From Pelodera strongyloides (Eukaryota; Nematoda; Chromadorea; Rhabditida; Rhabditidae): a stretch of DNA of 64,000 nucleotides. Position 1 is the stretch's first letter, and every line of letters begins with the position of its first letter. The notes under the pieces are model-generated. The model worked only from the letters and a program-made list of their open reading frames with translations, did no database searches and was not told the origin of the DNA. Where the stretch lies: assembly GCA_036852015.1 (NCBI GenBank), contig JAANDG010000377.1:62001-126000 (forward strand). Direction: 5' to 3'. A program made the position numbers and the translations under genes. Of the stretch, positions 13,455 through 24,432 are shown in pieces.

Positions 13455-13582
13455 CGCCTCGGGGGCGACCTCCAATTCTGAATCGCTACACACGGGTTTC
13501 GAGTAGTAACCAAAAGAGTTTGGACAGCGGACTGGATCTCAACTCCCCCACTATATCCACTACGGCACTATTGATTAAGGAG
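13455..13582 (+). CDS. PRKAG: Candidate internal exon of a long AMPK gamma isoform
   Basis: Follows TATTTTCAG; one open frame beginning after two bases: PRGRPPILNRYTRVSSSN, then a serine/leucine-rich stretch ending TALLIKE. The nearest donor (GTTGGT at 13583) leaves phase 0, which does not fit the next exon. A weaker donor GTTATC at 13587 leaves one base and does fit. The other two frames are closed by stops. The exon is GC-rich against AT-rich flanks. Assignment to the AMPK gene rests on strand, position, phase and composition only. Confidence 0.4.
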
Positions 13583-14101
13583 GTTGGTTATCGATTTTTC
13601 GGTCGTCAACTATTGATTTATCGATTGATTTTGTGTTTATTGCTTGAGAAGGGTGTTGAGTAAGAGTAAATATTGCTGGTGCCATGCCTGGAAGTCAAAG
13701 TCGTCAAGAAATGAAGAAATTTGGATGCGGTGAAATCGAACCCCCGATTATCGTTTTGCAATTGCGATCACTCCAACTGCGCTATGGGGGGTACTGTGCT
13801 TTTGTGTTTGCCACCTGGAATTACAGAACTAACTTCGACATTGGAAAGTGGAATTGTGGACTATTGTAAAGAGTGTAGTTTCACCATTTTGTTTTCTCTT
13901 TTTCTTTTCCTCCCTGATAAACTCTTTCACGGTTTGGAAAAATGTTCTCAACTCAACTCAACTTGTGAAACTCTTTCCGTTTTTTTTTGTTTTGTTTGAC
14001 TCTATCCCAATCCTCCCACGGAAACTGCCTTTCGTACACTTTTGACTGACTACTTTTGCCGGGTTTTTAACCTTTTTGATCAGGCGAGAACATGGAGATG
14101 T

Positions 14102-14132
14102 TAGAGAGAGAGAGAGAGAGAGAGGGGGGGAG
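14102..14132. repeat. GA microsatellite
   Basis: GAGAGA run ending in a G run, in the long intron before the AMPK gamma core exons. Confidence 0.9.
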
Positions 14133-15027
14133 TGAATTCAGTGAGTTGTTAACAGAATCAAGAAAGACGTTAAAAGAGCAAAAAAAGGGTAACTGTTTCC
14201 ACGTGTAAAGTATTAAGTTCTCAATGGGTTCAACAAAGTGCTGCTAAATTTTGCACGTTTGGTTCCTTGTATTTGCGAATCTCGGTTTCATTTCGTGGTG
14301 CGAATATGAGAATTTCCTTTTTCACAAATTTTGTGTTTACTTTGGCCTCTTAGGTTTCTTTAAACTTTAAATGCGAGAGAAATATAACCTTTTTATTTGC
14401 GTTTCCCACGTAATGTACACGAGATTGACCGGGAGCTACGTACAGTTTTTGGTCTTACAATTTGACTTTTTAACGATTTGAAGTTTAACTTTAGCGGTAG
14501 GGAACTTTACACAGCTATCCCATCTATTACATTCTAGTGCTATGTATATGACCAGCATCAGCCATCAACGTTTGCATGTTCATATGTATTATGTGGAAGT
14601 ATACTTTGTTTATATTCGTGACGGTGAGGCGTGAGGCATGTTAAGTGTGGAAAAAAATACTGATTTCGCAGTTTTTCCATAAGCTTACACTGAGTAACAC
14701 GAGATTGTAGTTTGTAGTATTTTTTGTGATCCCAGGTTTCCGACTCCAACTGAATGTAGCCAAAAACATTTTTGAATAATATAGATTTGTATGCAGATTT
14801 GTAATTTGTACTCCTGGCTGTCCCAGAAAGCCTGCGAACTGATCGATTAATGTGTCTATATTTATGCACTTTTATGGGGGCATTTTCCCATACACTCTGA
14901 CACCGACGCGTCTATTTGTCTGGCAATCTGCTCTTTACTTTTCGATGACTAATATGGAATTGTTTTATGGAAATAGCTTTCAAAACTCTCCCTCAGTTGC
15001 ATCATTACTCTATTTTCTTGTCCCTGA

Positions 15028-15196
15028 TTAAAGCGAAATACCGGCCGGTTTTTGAAACGCATTTGAAATGCATTTGTGCAAAGTGGGGTCTAATTGGGGT
15101 CTAGTTTTTATTCTAATTTTTGCTCATTTGCATATGCTGCATAAGAAAGTAGGTGTACGCAATGCGTTTCAAAAACCGGCCGGTATTTCGCTTTAA
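15028..15196. mobile_element. TTAA MITE family A, copy 2 (GGGGTCTA interior subfamily)
   Basis: Near-perfect termini with TTAA at both ends; interior contains AAGTGGGGTCTAATTGG, shared with the copies at 52923 and 58738 and absent from the others, defining a second subfamily. Confidence 0.92.
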
Positions 15197-15272
15197 TTGG
15201 TATCAGCTTCATGTTCACAGTAAAGAAGAAAAAAGTCGTACCCAGAAACTGAGTCGATTTCCTACACTGGGG

Positions 15273-15575
15273 AAACTTGGCGACATCGCCGCGACAAAAA
15301 TGAGGGTCCGCCACAGTGGGGCGGCGCACTGCGCCTAGAGCGCGCGGCAGGCGCGCCACAGGTCCGCGAAAGGATATTCAACGCAGTTGGGCGAACCTGC
15401 GGCGAAGGTTCCGCGGCAAGCCCGCCGTATGTGCGCTCCAGGTGCGCCCTGAGACCGCCGTAGGTGCCCCATTTACCATTCGCGCACTCCGGCGCACCCC
15501 CCGCGCACCTTAGGCGGGGTGCGCCGCCCCGCCGTGGCGGACCCTCATTTTTGTCGCGGCGATGTCGCCGAGTTT
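15273..15575. mobile_element. GC-rich terminal-inverted-repeat element (family C)
   Basis: Left GGCGACATCGCCGCGAC, AAAAATGAGGGTCCGCCAC and right GTGGCGGACCCTCATTTTT, GTCGCGGCGATGTCGCC form inverted repeats of more than 40 bases around a GC-rich centre with GCGCGCGGCAGGCGCGCC. No coding potential. It begins 77 bases after a family A MITE and contrasts sharply with the AT-rich flanks. Confidence 0.85.
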
Positions 15576-16354
15576 CACGTTGTATTTCCTTATGCGTTCC
15601 TTTCTTGTTTCTGGCTGTTTTAAACGTGGTAACTTCCCCGTTATGTGCCCTCCTATTGCATAATTCAATTTGGGTTGGCTACGGACGTGCATGCATTTCG
15701 CATTATTCACTGAATTCACTCAAATGTTTCGAAACCACGTGGTCGGGGGGTTGCGTCATGTTGGAAATTATTAAATTATGATGATGAAATTAGATTATTA
15801 GAGGTTTGAGGATGCATATGTAAACAAATTAAGTAGTTATTCTTGAAGGAAGCTATATTTATTGAGAGATTTTTTGTTGAAAATCTATTGATAGTGATAG
15901 ACGTTGGATTTAATTAATTAGTAGTTTTGGACGTGTCACTGCTAATTAAGATTTATTTTATTAGACTTCGCCCCGTAGGGCTGGCAGGTGATAGACAGTG
16001 TTTTGGGGTTTGACGAGTCTGCTGGGTCTGCACCTGCGATTACTGTAGTATGTATCTGTAGTATTATGTTCCCGTTGCCGTTTGTTCAATAAGTCCCTGA
16101 AGTAAAATTAGTGGTCCTTATTAGCTTTTCGTCTGGGTCTCTAGTTGGGACTATAAACTACAAACTATACGGTTCAATGTTCAATGTTCAAAGCGAATCA
16201 TGTTTCACTCCTCCTGTACGTGACTTTCATTCATTCCATGCCCGTGGGGTATTCATACTTCCTCCCAGTGTGTATGACAATATCACGTGCTTTCTCTGGT
16301 GTCGGTATGTCTGACTCCGGCTGCTTTTCAAAGCTTTATCTCCATTTTCTTTCT

Positions 16355-16400
16355 TTCTCTCCTCTCTCTCTCTCTCTTCTTCTCTCCCTTCCTCTCTCTC

Positions 16401-16440
<40 letters not shown>

Positions 16441-16560
16441 TTTTGTATCCCTCCCTCCGCTTTTTCGGGTGGTCAATCGCCCTCATGTGCTATGCTACTG
16501 CGGGTGACCGCAGAACAACAACGGTTTTCATTCCGAATATGTTCCCAAGAGAGAGAAGGG

Positions 16561-16637
<77 letters not shown>
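16355..16637. repeat. Inverted pair of long CT and GA tracts
   Basis: CT-rich tract 16355-16440 and GA tract 16546-16637 are complementary and separated by about 105 bases, so a transcript could fold on itself. The three low-complexity ORFs over it are artefacts. Confidence 0.9.
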
Positions 16638-16639
<2 letters not shown>

Positions 16640-18269
16640 GAAGCTGAAGGGCCAGAGTCGAGGCATGCAGAGGAATCCATCGATCTCCCTCTTCCCTTTC
16701 ATTCCTACTAAACTAAACACAGAAAGCTCGTTCCTCTGCGTGTCTGCACCTTTCTGCACATGCATTCTGGAAGCAGAGCACCGTCGTGCAGCGTGACCAG
16801 TGCTAGTGCTTTATTACGGTCACCCGGTTGTCATTATATAATTTGATTGAGTTTAGCTACTGTATTTTGATGAAACTGGCTATTTTTTGGATTTGTAATT
16901 GCTGAGATCTCTGTCAAAGTTGTTCTTGTGATATTTTATGAGATTTCTGACGCACGTGTACTAACTATTTAGTGAGGATTATGTGGCTAATAAGACGAAA
17001 TTCCCATAACTTATTTTTAAATTAAATTAAATTACTGAAAAAATGAGAGAATTGTCTACGAGTCTACGAATTATGTATAATCAAATCTTATTTGTTAATG
17101 TATAGTATAGGGGAAAACGGATTACACAGACTGACAAATAATGTTTGTTTATTTCTCGAGATATAGACACATTCTACACTTACAATTTCAAACAAAATTT
17201 CGAATACCTTTCCGTTTAATACTTACAGTCTCATAATTCATATTTTATTAACTTCTGTTTTAATTATCGTTGGTGGTGTTTTAGTCATTATCATATCAGT
17301 CGAGTTTCCAATTTGATCATTGCTCGCCTCCCCAGATCAGGACCAAACACGTAAAGTGGTAAAGTGCGCAAACAGAGAGTGTGCGGGTCTTTGCGCATTT
17401 GTCGTATGATTCAGTTTGTTGTGCGCTTTATTGGTATTTGCTTTTGAGCCGGCCACTACCCCTTCCAACTATTTTAAGAGATAATCGCGAGCGCCATAAT
17501 TTTTATTATAGTGGTCTTTTAAAATATTGTAGCAAGAATTAATATTTTGTACTCAATGAAATATTTCATAAGTTTCCTTTCCTTTTGTTTTAAAATTGCG
17601 GCAATGTTTTGTCTGGTTGCCAAGAGATTTGAAACAACGCTTTTTATTCTATTTTCTTTCATTTTAAACGGGGAAAGAGAGGAAGAGATAGATTCTTTTT
17701 CTGCTTCTAACCATGTTCTTTTGGGTCCTTCGCACTTTTATTTCGAATATATATTTCTGTCTCTATATTGATTTTTTTTCTGCAAAGTTGTGCTTATTAT
17801 GCACTGGAGCTTATCCGTGCTAATCATGCTATATTTGGTTGGTCTTATGTTCTTATTGTTGGTATTAAATATTAAAGGATCTATTGGTTGAATTGTTGGA
17901 TACTTTAGATTAGGATTGTGTGAGATTATCTGTACGCAGCACGTGACAATGAGTTTAAAATAGTCGCACAAAATAGATGATTTTTCATTTCTCTCGATAT
18001 TTTTTATAATTCTTTCTTTTGTGAGGCGGATTTTCGGTATTGTTAGAAAGGTGAATATTCGGTTTAGAGACACCCTACTGATAGTGGGAAGGTTGTTTAG
18101 TCCCGAACTGAGCTTATCCTGGATTTACATTATTTTATTTTGAGTGAAAATCATTTGAGATCTTGAGAGCGGTATCTGTATGTAAGTGATACTCATTCTA
18201 CTTGCGTCACAAAATGTTTGTTTTTGTGGTTCAAGTTTAACAAATAAGAAGGTGAAAGCTGGTTTATGG

Positions 18270-18650
18270 AAGAGAGAGAGAGAGTGAGAGAGTGAGAGAA
18301 GGATATATGAGTTTTTTGTTGCTGAACTACTGTGTAAGCTCTACATTCTCTCTCTCTATCTCTCTCTATATATCAGTATCTCTCCTTCAGCTTGGCAGTT
18401 TCCTAAACGTTTTAAAAGATTTTTTAGATACATACTGGAAAGCCACTTATCGTGCAATAAAAAAAGCATCTGGATTTTTAAAGGAGAAATGCTAGACTGC
18501 GCGGCTATTTCGGGAATTTTCTTTTTTTCTTTCAATGACACGTGTAGTATCGATATGAATTTTCGCTCTTTCTCCATCTCTCGCTATCTCTCTCTCTCGC
18601 CCTCTCTCGTTATTTCTCTCTCTCTCTCTCGCCCTCTCATTGTCTCTAAC
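18270..18650. repeat. Cluster of GA then CT microsatellites
   Basis: GAGAGA at about 18270-18300, CTCTCT at 18346-18385 and 18575-18645: again opposite orientation within 300 bases. Confidence 0.85.
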
Positions 18651-20011
18651 ACTTAGTTTTATTTCCCCTTTTATATTAAATTGAAAACGTTTTCTCTACG
18701 TGAAAATTGGCATCAATTTTTGTGCGGTCGATTCATGATTTTCTGATATTGCTCATACTTTCCCTATATAGAAATATATCGACTTTTGAGCGGTCAAATA
18801 TGCTTTTTTCGAGAAGTTTATATAATAACTTTGTTGGGCATTCTTTCTATTAAGTGCAGCTTTATATTGGCTTCACCACCCATTCTGCTTTATTTGGTTA
18901 CTTTGGAACATCATGTTTATCGCATTAGAAATTTTGTTTTAGAACTGGCCACACATAAGAAGCGTGAACTAAAACTAGTTGCAAAACTAATAATTTATCA
19001 CTCGATGTCGTTAAAGTTATGCTTCATTTCCCACAGACTGTCCACACCACAGAATTCATGTTTTTCTTCAATTTTCCTTTTAACACTCAAAGTTTCACCA
19101 TTTTTGTACTAGTATTTTGCTCGTTCCATACTTTTTGCATGATTTCTAATTATACCCTGTTTGTTGACGATTATGAGAAGTGTGTATATAAGCCCCCCCC
19201 CCCCCCCGACTTATGGGTACCGTAAATATTGTATAGAGTTATTTTTGGCGCCCTCAACCCCAACTGTTCCGTACATTTTTTAACACTTGGTATTTTTCTT
19301 GCATCGAGGCAATGCAAAAATTATTTTATTATAATATTGTACATTTTTATACTTTCTACACTTTTCGGTTGTTTCTCGATATCGGTTTCTTACAATCTAT
19401 GGTTTATTCGTCGTTCTTTAGTGAAAGGTCATTATCATGTGGGGATATCTGTCCCTGGGCGAGAGAGTGAGGGATATAGAGAGAATGAGAGAGAGAAAGA
19501 TATAGGGAAGGGTTGTGTTTTTACCCTTATGACGTCAGAGATCTCCCCGTCAGGAAGGAAGGGAAAAGGAGGATCCTCATCCTCCCTCTTTCTTTTACCT
19601 TTCTATTCTTTTCTTTTTATCTACGTTGGTAGTTGGTTATGATGCGTGTCTTTAGTCTGTTAGGGAGAGGAGATTTGTATTGATTATCCATAATTGCTTA
19701 ATTCTTGTACATCTGGAATTTTCGAGTGTCATTATCGACTGTTATTTTTTTTTCTATTTGTTTACATAATCCTTCGAATGATTACGGTGTTTGTTTGATG
19801 GAATCTAATATGCTAATTTCTAATTTATATGTTAATGAGAAATGGTCATATTTTTTTGACAGTGACGTGTTTTTTTTGTTTAGGGGAAATATCGCACGTC
19901 ATTTATCCGCGAAGATTTGCATTACACCGCTAGCACCCCTAGACATGTGCGATTTATTGTCGACGCCGCTTGCGTATATCGGAACATCATTTTATTAGTT
20001 TTTTTTATTAA

Positions 20012-20012
20012 C

Positions 20013-20043
<31 letters not shown>

Positions 20044-20311
20044 TGCGAGAGAGAGAGAGAAGAGTGCGAGAGAGAATGTATTGTTTTTTTGGGCGCTGTT
20101 TAGTATAGTAGTATCGGCTGGAATTTTGTGAAAACAAAAGCGAACGGACCTCTTTTCCATTCTCTTTCCTCGATTCACTTCAGTGTTGTTTTGATGTGGA
20201 ATTCTATTATAAGTATCGGACCGGTCACCGTTCCGGGACTGACACCCTTTGGTACGGACTAGGGAACGAACCGGTGAAGCTTGGTGCCCCACCCCTTGTT
20301 GGTCAGCTGAT

Positions 20312-20350
<39 letters not shown>

Positions 20351-20400
20351 GTGAGAGGGAAGGATATAGGGAGAGAGGAAAGCACATGGTCACTTGAGGA
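20012..20400. repeat. GA microsatellites with GAGTGCGAGA units
   Basis: Tract 20012-20075 contains two GAGTGCGAGAGAGA copies; a second tract spans 20316-20400. Between them is a GC-richer stretch without supported coding. Confidence 0.85.
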
Positions 20401-21480
20401 ACAGAGATTCTGGCTTTTTCTTCCCGAAACTGTTGATTTCCTTCCCCATCCCTTGTTTTCCGATTAGCTGTGGGACCGTGAGAGGATGAGAGCTGATAGC
20501 TTTGCTTAGGATTTTGGTCTAATAGAATTATCGATTTTTGTCGTTAACTATGCGAATTGATTATTCTTCGTTGAGTTTATGAACTCTAGTAGTTTTCGAT
20601 TTGTATGGTTGCCGTGTTGCCAATTTTGAAAACAGTGAAATAATTCCGATTGGTTAGTTTCGTTTAGTATTAGTTTGGAACGGTACGGCACGTGGTTTGT
20701 GAAGTACGGTGCTCTATTTGTCTGTTCCATTCTTTTACACAATTCACAAACCACTTGTCGTACAGCTTTGAAGATTCTTTTCTAAATTGTCGGAATTTTT
20801 TTCAACTTTGATAAAACCTCGGTTTTTGCGTGGATTGTTGACAAAACCAGGGAAACGAGGACGTGGGAATGGTGCTATCGGGTGAAAAGGCATTCAGATA
20901 ACTTTGGGGAGATAAGAAGTGGGGTCGTACGCTATTTTATCGTGATTTTATGCTTTGAACGTGTTGCCGAACCCATTACTTGGGTCTAAACCTTCACTCA
21001 CCAAGGGTCCTGTCGTTAATTACTTTTCTGTCACACCCAACCCAACATAAACATACCTCATAGTTTCGAATAGAATATGCGGACGTAGGGCTTGTTTTAA
21101 TATTAATATAGTTTTTTATTATAACTGTGTGTGTGTTGCTGGGTTTTCTCGTTCAGAATCAGAAATTAGCTTCTTTTTTTTTTTGGTTATTTTCGTGTCG
21201 TTCATTTTACGAGGTGAACGTTCACTTTCCATCTAGTATATTTTCATTAATATCAATATTTGTCTCTATTGATTAGCAATTCTTGGCTGAGTTGTAGGCA
21301 CTCGATCACTATTGCACACTGCTCCAAAACGCGTGAATAATGTATGAGCTAGAGTGAAGGGAAGGTAATGATGAATGTTGGGGGAATATATAGAAATGAG
21401 ATGTGAATAGGTAATAAAGTGTGCAAGGGTAATGTTGTGATGACTGATTAGAGAAGCAGCTTGTTCATTCACAATTTTTT

Positions 21481-21579
21481 TTAAAGTGGTATGACACGTG
21501 ACACGTCGTTTGAGAAGCGTAAGCTGGTCCTTTTGCACAGAAAGGAACAAAATTTACAAAACGTACCATACCGCTTTAA
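21481..21579. mobile_element. TTAA MITE family B, copy 1
   Basis: 99 bp; termini AGTGGTATGACACGTG and GTACCATACCGCT, TTAA at both ends. Shares TTAAAGCG with family A, differing next to the end. Confidence 0.75.
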
Positions 21580-21754
21580 CAACAAGCTTGTAATCGCTTT
21601 CTCCATGCCTTGTTTGTTCGAGAGTCCAGCGAATTCTCTAATGCATAAACAATTATTTTTTGCAGGTTGTGTATGTCACGTTGTCCGTGGGTTCCTCGAT
21701 GCTTACCTCATCTATTTTTCTCAGTTACTGTGCTGAGAATGAACAGCTGTTTAA

Positions 21755-21865
21755 TTCTTTCTCTCCCTCTCCCTCTCCCCACACTCTTTCACTATCATTA
21801 TCTTTCTTTCTCTTTCCAATTTCCTCATTTTCCTCACTTTCATCATTATTCATTTTCTCTCTTTA

Positions 21866-21917
<52 letters not shown>

Positions 21918-21925
21918 TCTTTCTA
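21755..21925. repeat. CT-rich microsatellite
   Basis: Long CT tract; produces spurious serine/leucine ORFs. Confidence 0.9.
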
Positions 21926-22183
21926 GTCTTCCTTATCCTTTCTCTCTTATCCCGACCGACTCCTCAGGATATTCACCAACACACGTGTTTTGACTTTTGA
22001 CGCCTAATTCTCGACTATTCCTCGTTGTTTTCATTTTCTTAATATAATGTAGTTGGCCATCAGTAGCTGGAGCTGGAGAGTCCTCATGATTACAGAATAT
22101 TGATTGCTCTCTGGGTTCTCTTTCTCAGCCTGGAGTTACGGAATATTGGGTGTCCATTAATATCAGTTGTATTGTGTTTTTTG

Positions 22184-22389
22184 TTAAAGCGAAATATCGG
22201 CCGGTTTCTGAAACACATTATGGACAACTGAATTCTTACGTATTTATACTTATTCTTACTGAATTCTTACGCTCATTTGCTCGAATTTAGCTCGATTTTT
22301 TTATTCTAATTCATGTTCATTTGCATAACCTGCATAAGAATGCTGGTCTACACGATGTATTTCAAAAACCGGCCGGTATTTCGCTTTAA
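22184..22389. mobile_element. TTAA MITE family A, copy 3
   Basis: Termini AGCGAAATATCGGCCGG and its inverse, TTAA at both ends; a short internal duplication of ACTGAATTCTTACG. Confidence 0.9.
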
Positions 22390-23284
22390 GCAATGAGTTT
22401 TATGGGTCGTACAAGGCGGTTATAAAGAAAGTCCAAATTGATGTCACAGTTCCATGTATTCAATCGGCAAAGTTGAAAAAAGGTTATTGTAGTTTCGTGA
22501 CGAAAGCGCAATGTAGCTGTTGACTGACGATGAAAAAGTGACGAAATTTTTCTTTTGCATTTTTCAAATGATATGTCCAGTCAATAGATTGTTGTTAGTC
22601 CTTTGTCATTTTTGATTTACAGTTTGGTATTGCATAAGAATATAAGCCATGCGTCACCGATATTTCGTTAGATCGTTTATATATGTAAAGTCAGTCGACT
22701 TTTCCATTATTTTTAAAAACGCTACCCTATCGCTATTTGGTCTTTATTTGCTTAATCGGCTTACCGTGTCGAAAATGAGTTGTCGGGTAACAAGGATTTA
22801 CATATTAAAGCAAGGGTTGTATTTGGGTTCAAGGCGCAAGCTCTTGGTAACTGGCAAACTGATACTGAAGTGTAGATGTAGTCTGTTTCCTATGCCTTTT
22901 TAGTTTTAAGAGTCCTGTCTTTTTAATTAATTTTCGAATTTTAATGTGAATCATTTGTTTGCTGAAGTTATTTTTTCTGTTTGCGTTATTCGTGTCGGAA
23001 ATCTCTCTCGTTCGTTACATCTAAACACATTTGATCGTTTTCAATCTTTGAATACTGCGGCTAATCATGGAAATGAGGTCTATGCATTTTTTTAAACGTT
23101 CTCTCATCAACTGTTCCACATCGTATCAACTATCAGCTGTTGGGATCTACCTCGTATGGTGTTATTTAATTTTTGACTGTAATTAAGTACCTTAGTTCGG
23201 ATGCACACGCCTAAATTGCAATCTGATTGTCGTTGTTAGGACTTTGGAACTCTGAGAAAACAATAAAATTTTATCGACCACTCC

Positions 23285-23395
23285 CAGTAGAACGAGGGAG
23301 GGAGAGAGTTTACAGAGGGAAAGAGACAGAGAGAGAGTAAGAGAGATAGCGTAGAAAGGAGAGAGGGAGGGTGGGAGGTACAGAGAGTGTTATTT
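23285..23395. repeat. GA-rich degenerate tract
   Basis: GAGGGAGAGAG with interruptions, upstream of the AMPK gamma core. Confidence 0.85.
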
Positions 23396-24283
23396 TCCTC
23401 TCTTTCTCGTGTCGTAGAATTTATCTGTTGTGCCCGAAGTCCGATCAGTGTTATCGGAACCCCGGCCTGATTATGCCAGCCCCATCTCTTTCGTGCTTTA
23501 TGAGTTTAACCGGTCAGCCTCAGCGAGTTTGATCACTTTATCATTATTAAAACTTTTAATTATTAACCAACTGGATCAAGTAATACACCGAACCTGCATT
23601 TTTGGGTTTTGCTCAAAATTTGGCACCTCGACTCGCTGTGGATTTTGTCTCACGAATTTGACACATTCTTTATGAGGCCAACATAATTTGTAGGTTGTTC
23701 GTTTCTATAATCTAATCTATAGGTTCTAGGTTCTATAGGTCTAAAGGTTTAATAATAATCTATAGGGGGGTTTGTGTTCCTATTTCTTTCTCTTTTTTTA
23801 CGGAGTGGCCATTTGGATGAAATCTGATACATTGGGGGAAAGGAACATTCTTTCCTTGTTTTTTTTTCTTTGGTCCGCCTTCGAGATTGGCAAACAGTTG
23901 AAAGAGTAGATCTAGGGACCCGATGTTCAGTAGGTAACATATCCCCCTGACTAACTTATTGATTTCATTGACACTATTATTGATCGATATCCTTTCCAAA
24001 TTACAGCTTAATTGATTCGCTATCTTGGTTTTATTGATTGATTTTGTCCGGCTGGGCTTATGAATGAGAGTTTTTCATGTTACGCTTTCAAACTTCCTCC
24101 TGTATCATAGTCAGCATTGGTCGAACATATTCACTGTCTCACGGCGTTGCGCTCTTTTAATGAATATAATAAATATTCAAATAAAATATTATCTCATGGA
24201 GTTTTTTTAATCTTTCTATTGAATTATCGAATATCGTGCTTAGTTTAATTCAACTGATTTGTAATACTTTCTTCGTTTTGCAG

Positions 24284-24432
24284 AACCAGAAAGGCGCTAT
24301 TCCACGCTTCTGTGCTACCACATATTGATTATTCGACACTGTATTGATCGATTCGGCGTCTACCGTATTACCATACCGTAATCAAGACGATTAACAACGC
24401 CCACCATCGTGCCTCCTACAACCACTTCAGGA
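24284..24432 (+). other. Probable 5'UTR part of the AMPK gamma core exon, or alternative acceptor region
   Basis: An acceptor-like TTTTGCAG ends at 24283. The stretch from 24284 is closed in the coding frame by TAA at 24379, so it would be leader sequence. A second acceptor-like CACTTCAG ends at 24430, and an exon starting at 24431 would carry two bases before ATG 24433. That phase fits donors of upstream exons 4608-5359 and 10052-10181, which leave one base. So this exon may serve both as first coding exon of a short form and as internal exon of long forms. Confidence 0.5.

Larger units (their letters stand above)
13583..24283 (+). other. Long AMPK gamma intron or promoter region of the short form
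   Basis: 10.7 kb holding MITEs (15028, 21481, 22184), the GC-rich element at 15273 and most of the window's CT/GA tracts, but no exon I can support. If the short isoform has its own promoter it lies in the right part of this stretch. Confidence 0.5.

Noticed and set aside
16184..16796. Overlapping ORFs up to 169 codons
   Set aside because: Made of CT/GA microsatellite translations (Ser-Leu and Arg-Glu repeats); no splice or codon support.
20200..20300. GC-richer stretch between GA tracts considered as an exon
   Set aside because: All frames run into GA repeats or stops without a donor.
23430..23675. Open stretch reading VPEVRSVLSEPRPDYASP as a possible extra AMPK gamma exon
   Set aside because: No good acceptor, donor GTCAGC weak, and the phase left does not match the core exon; kept only as a remote possibility.
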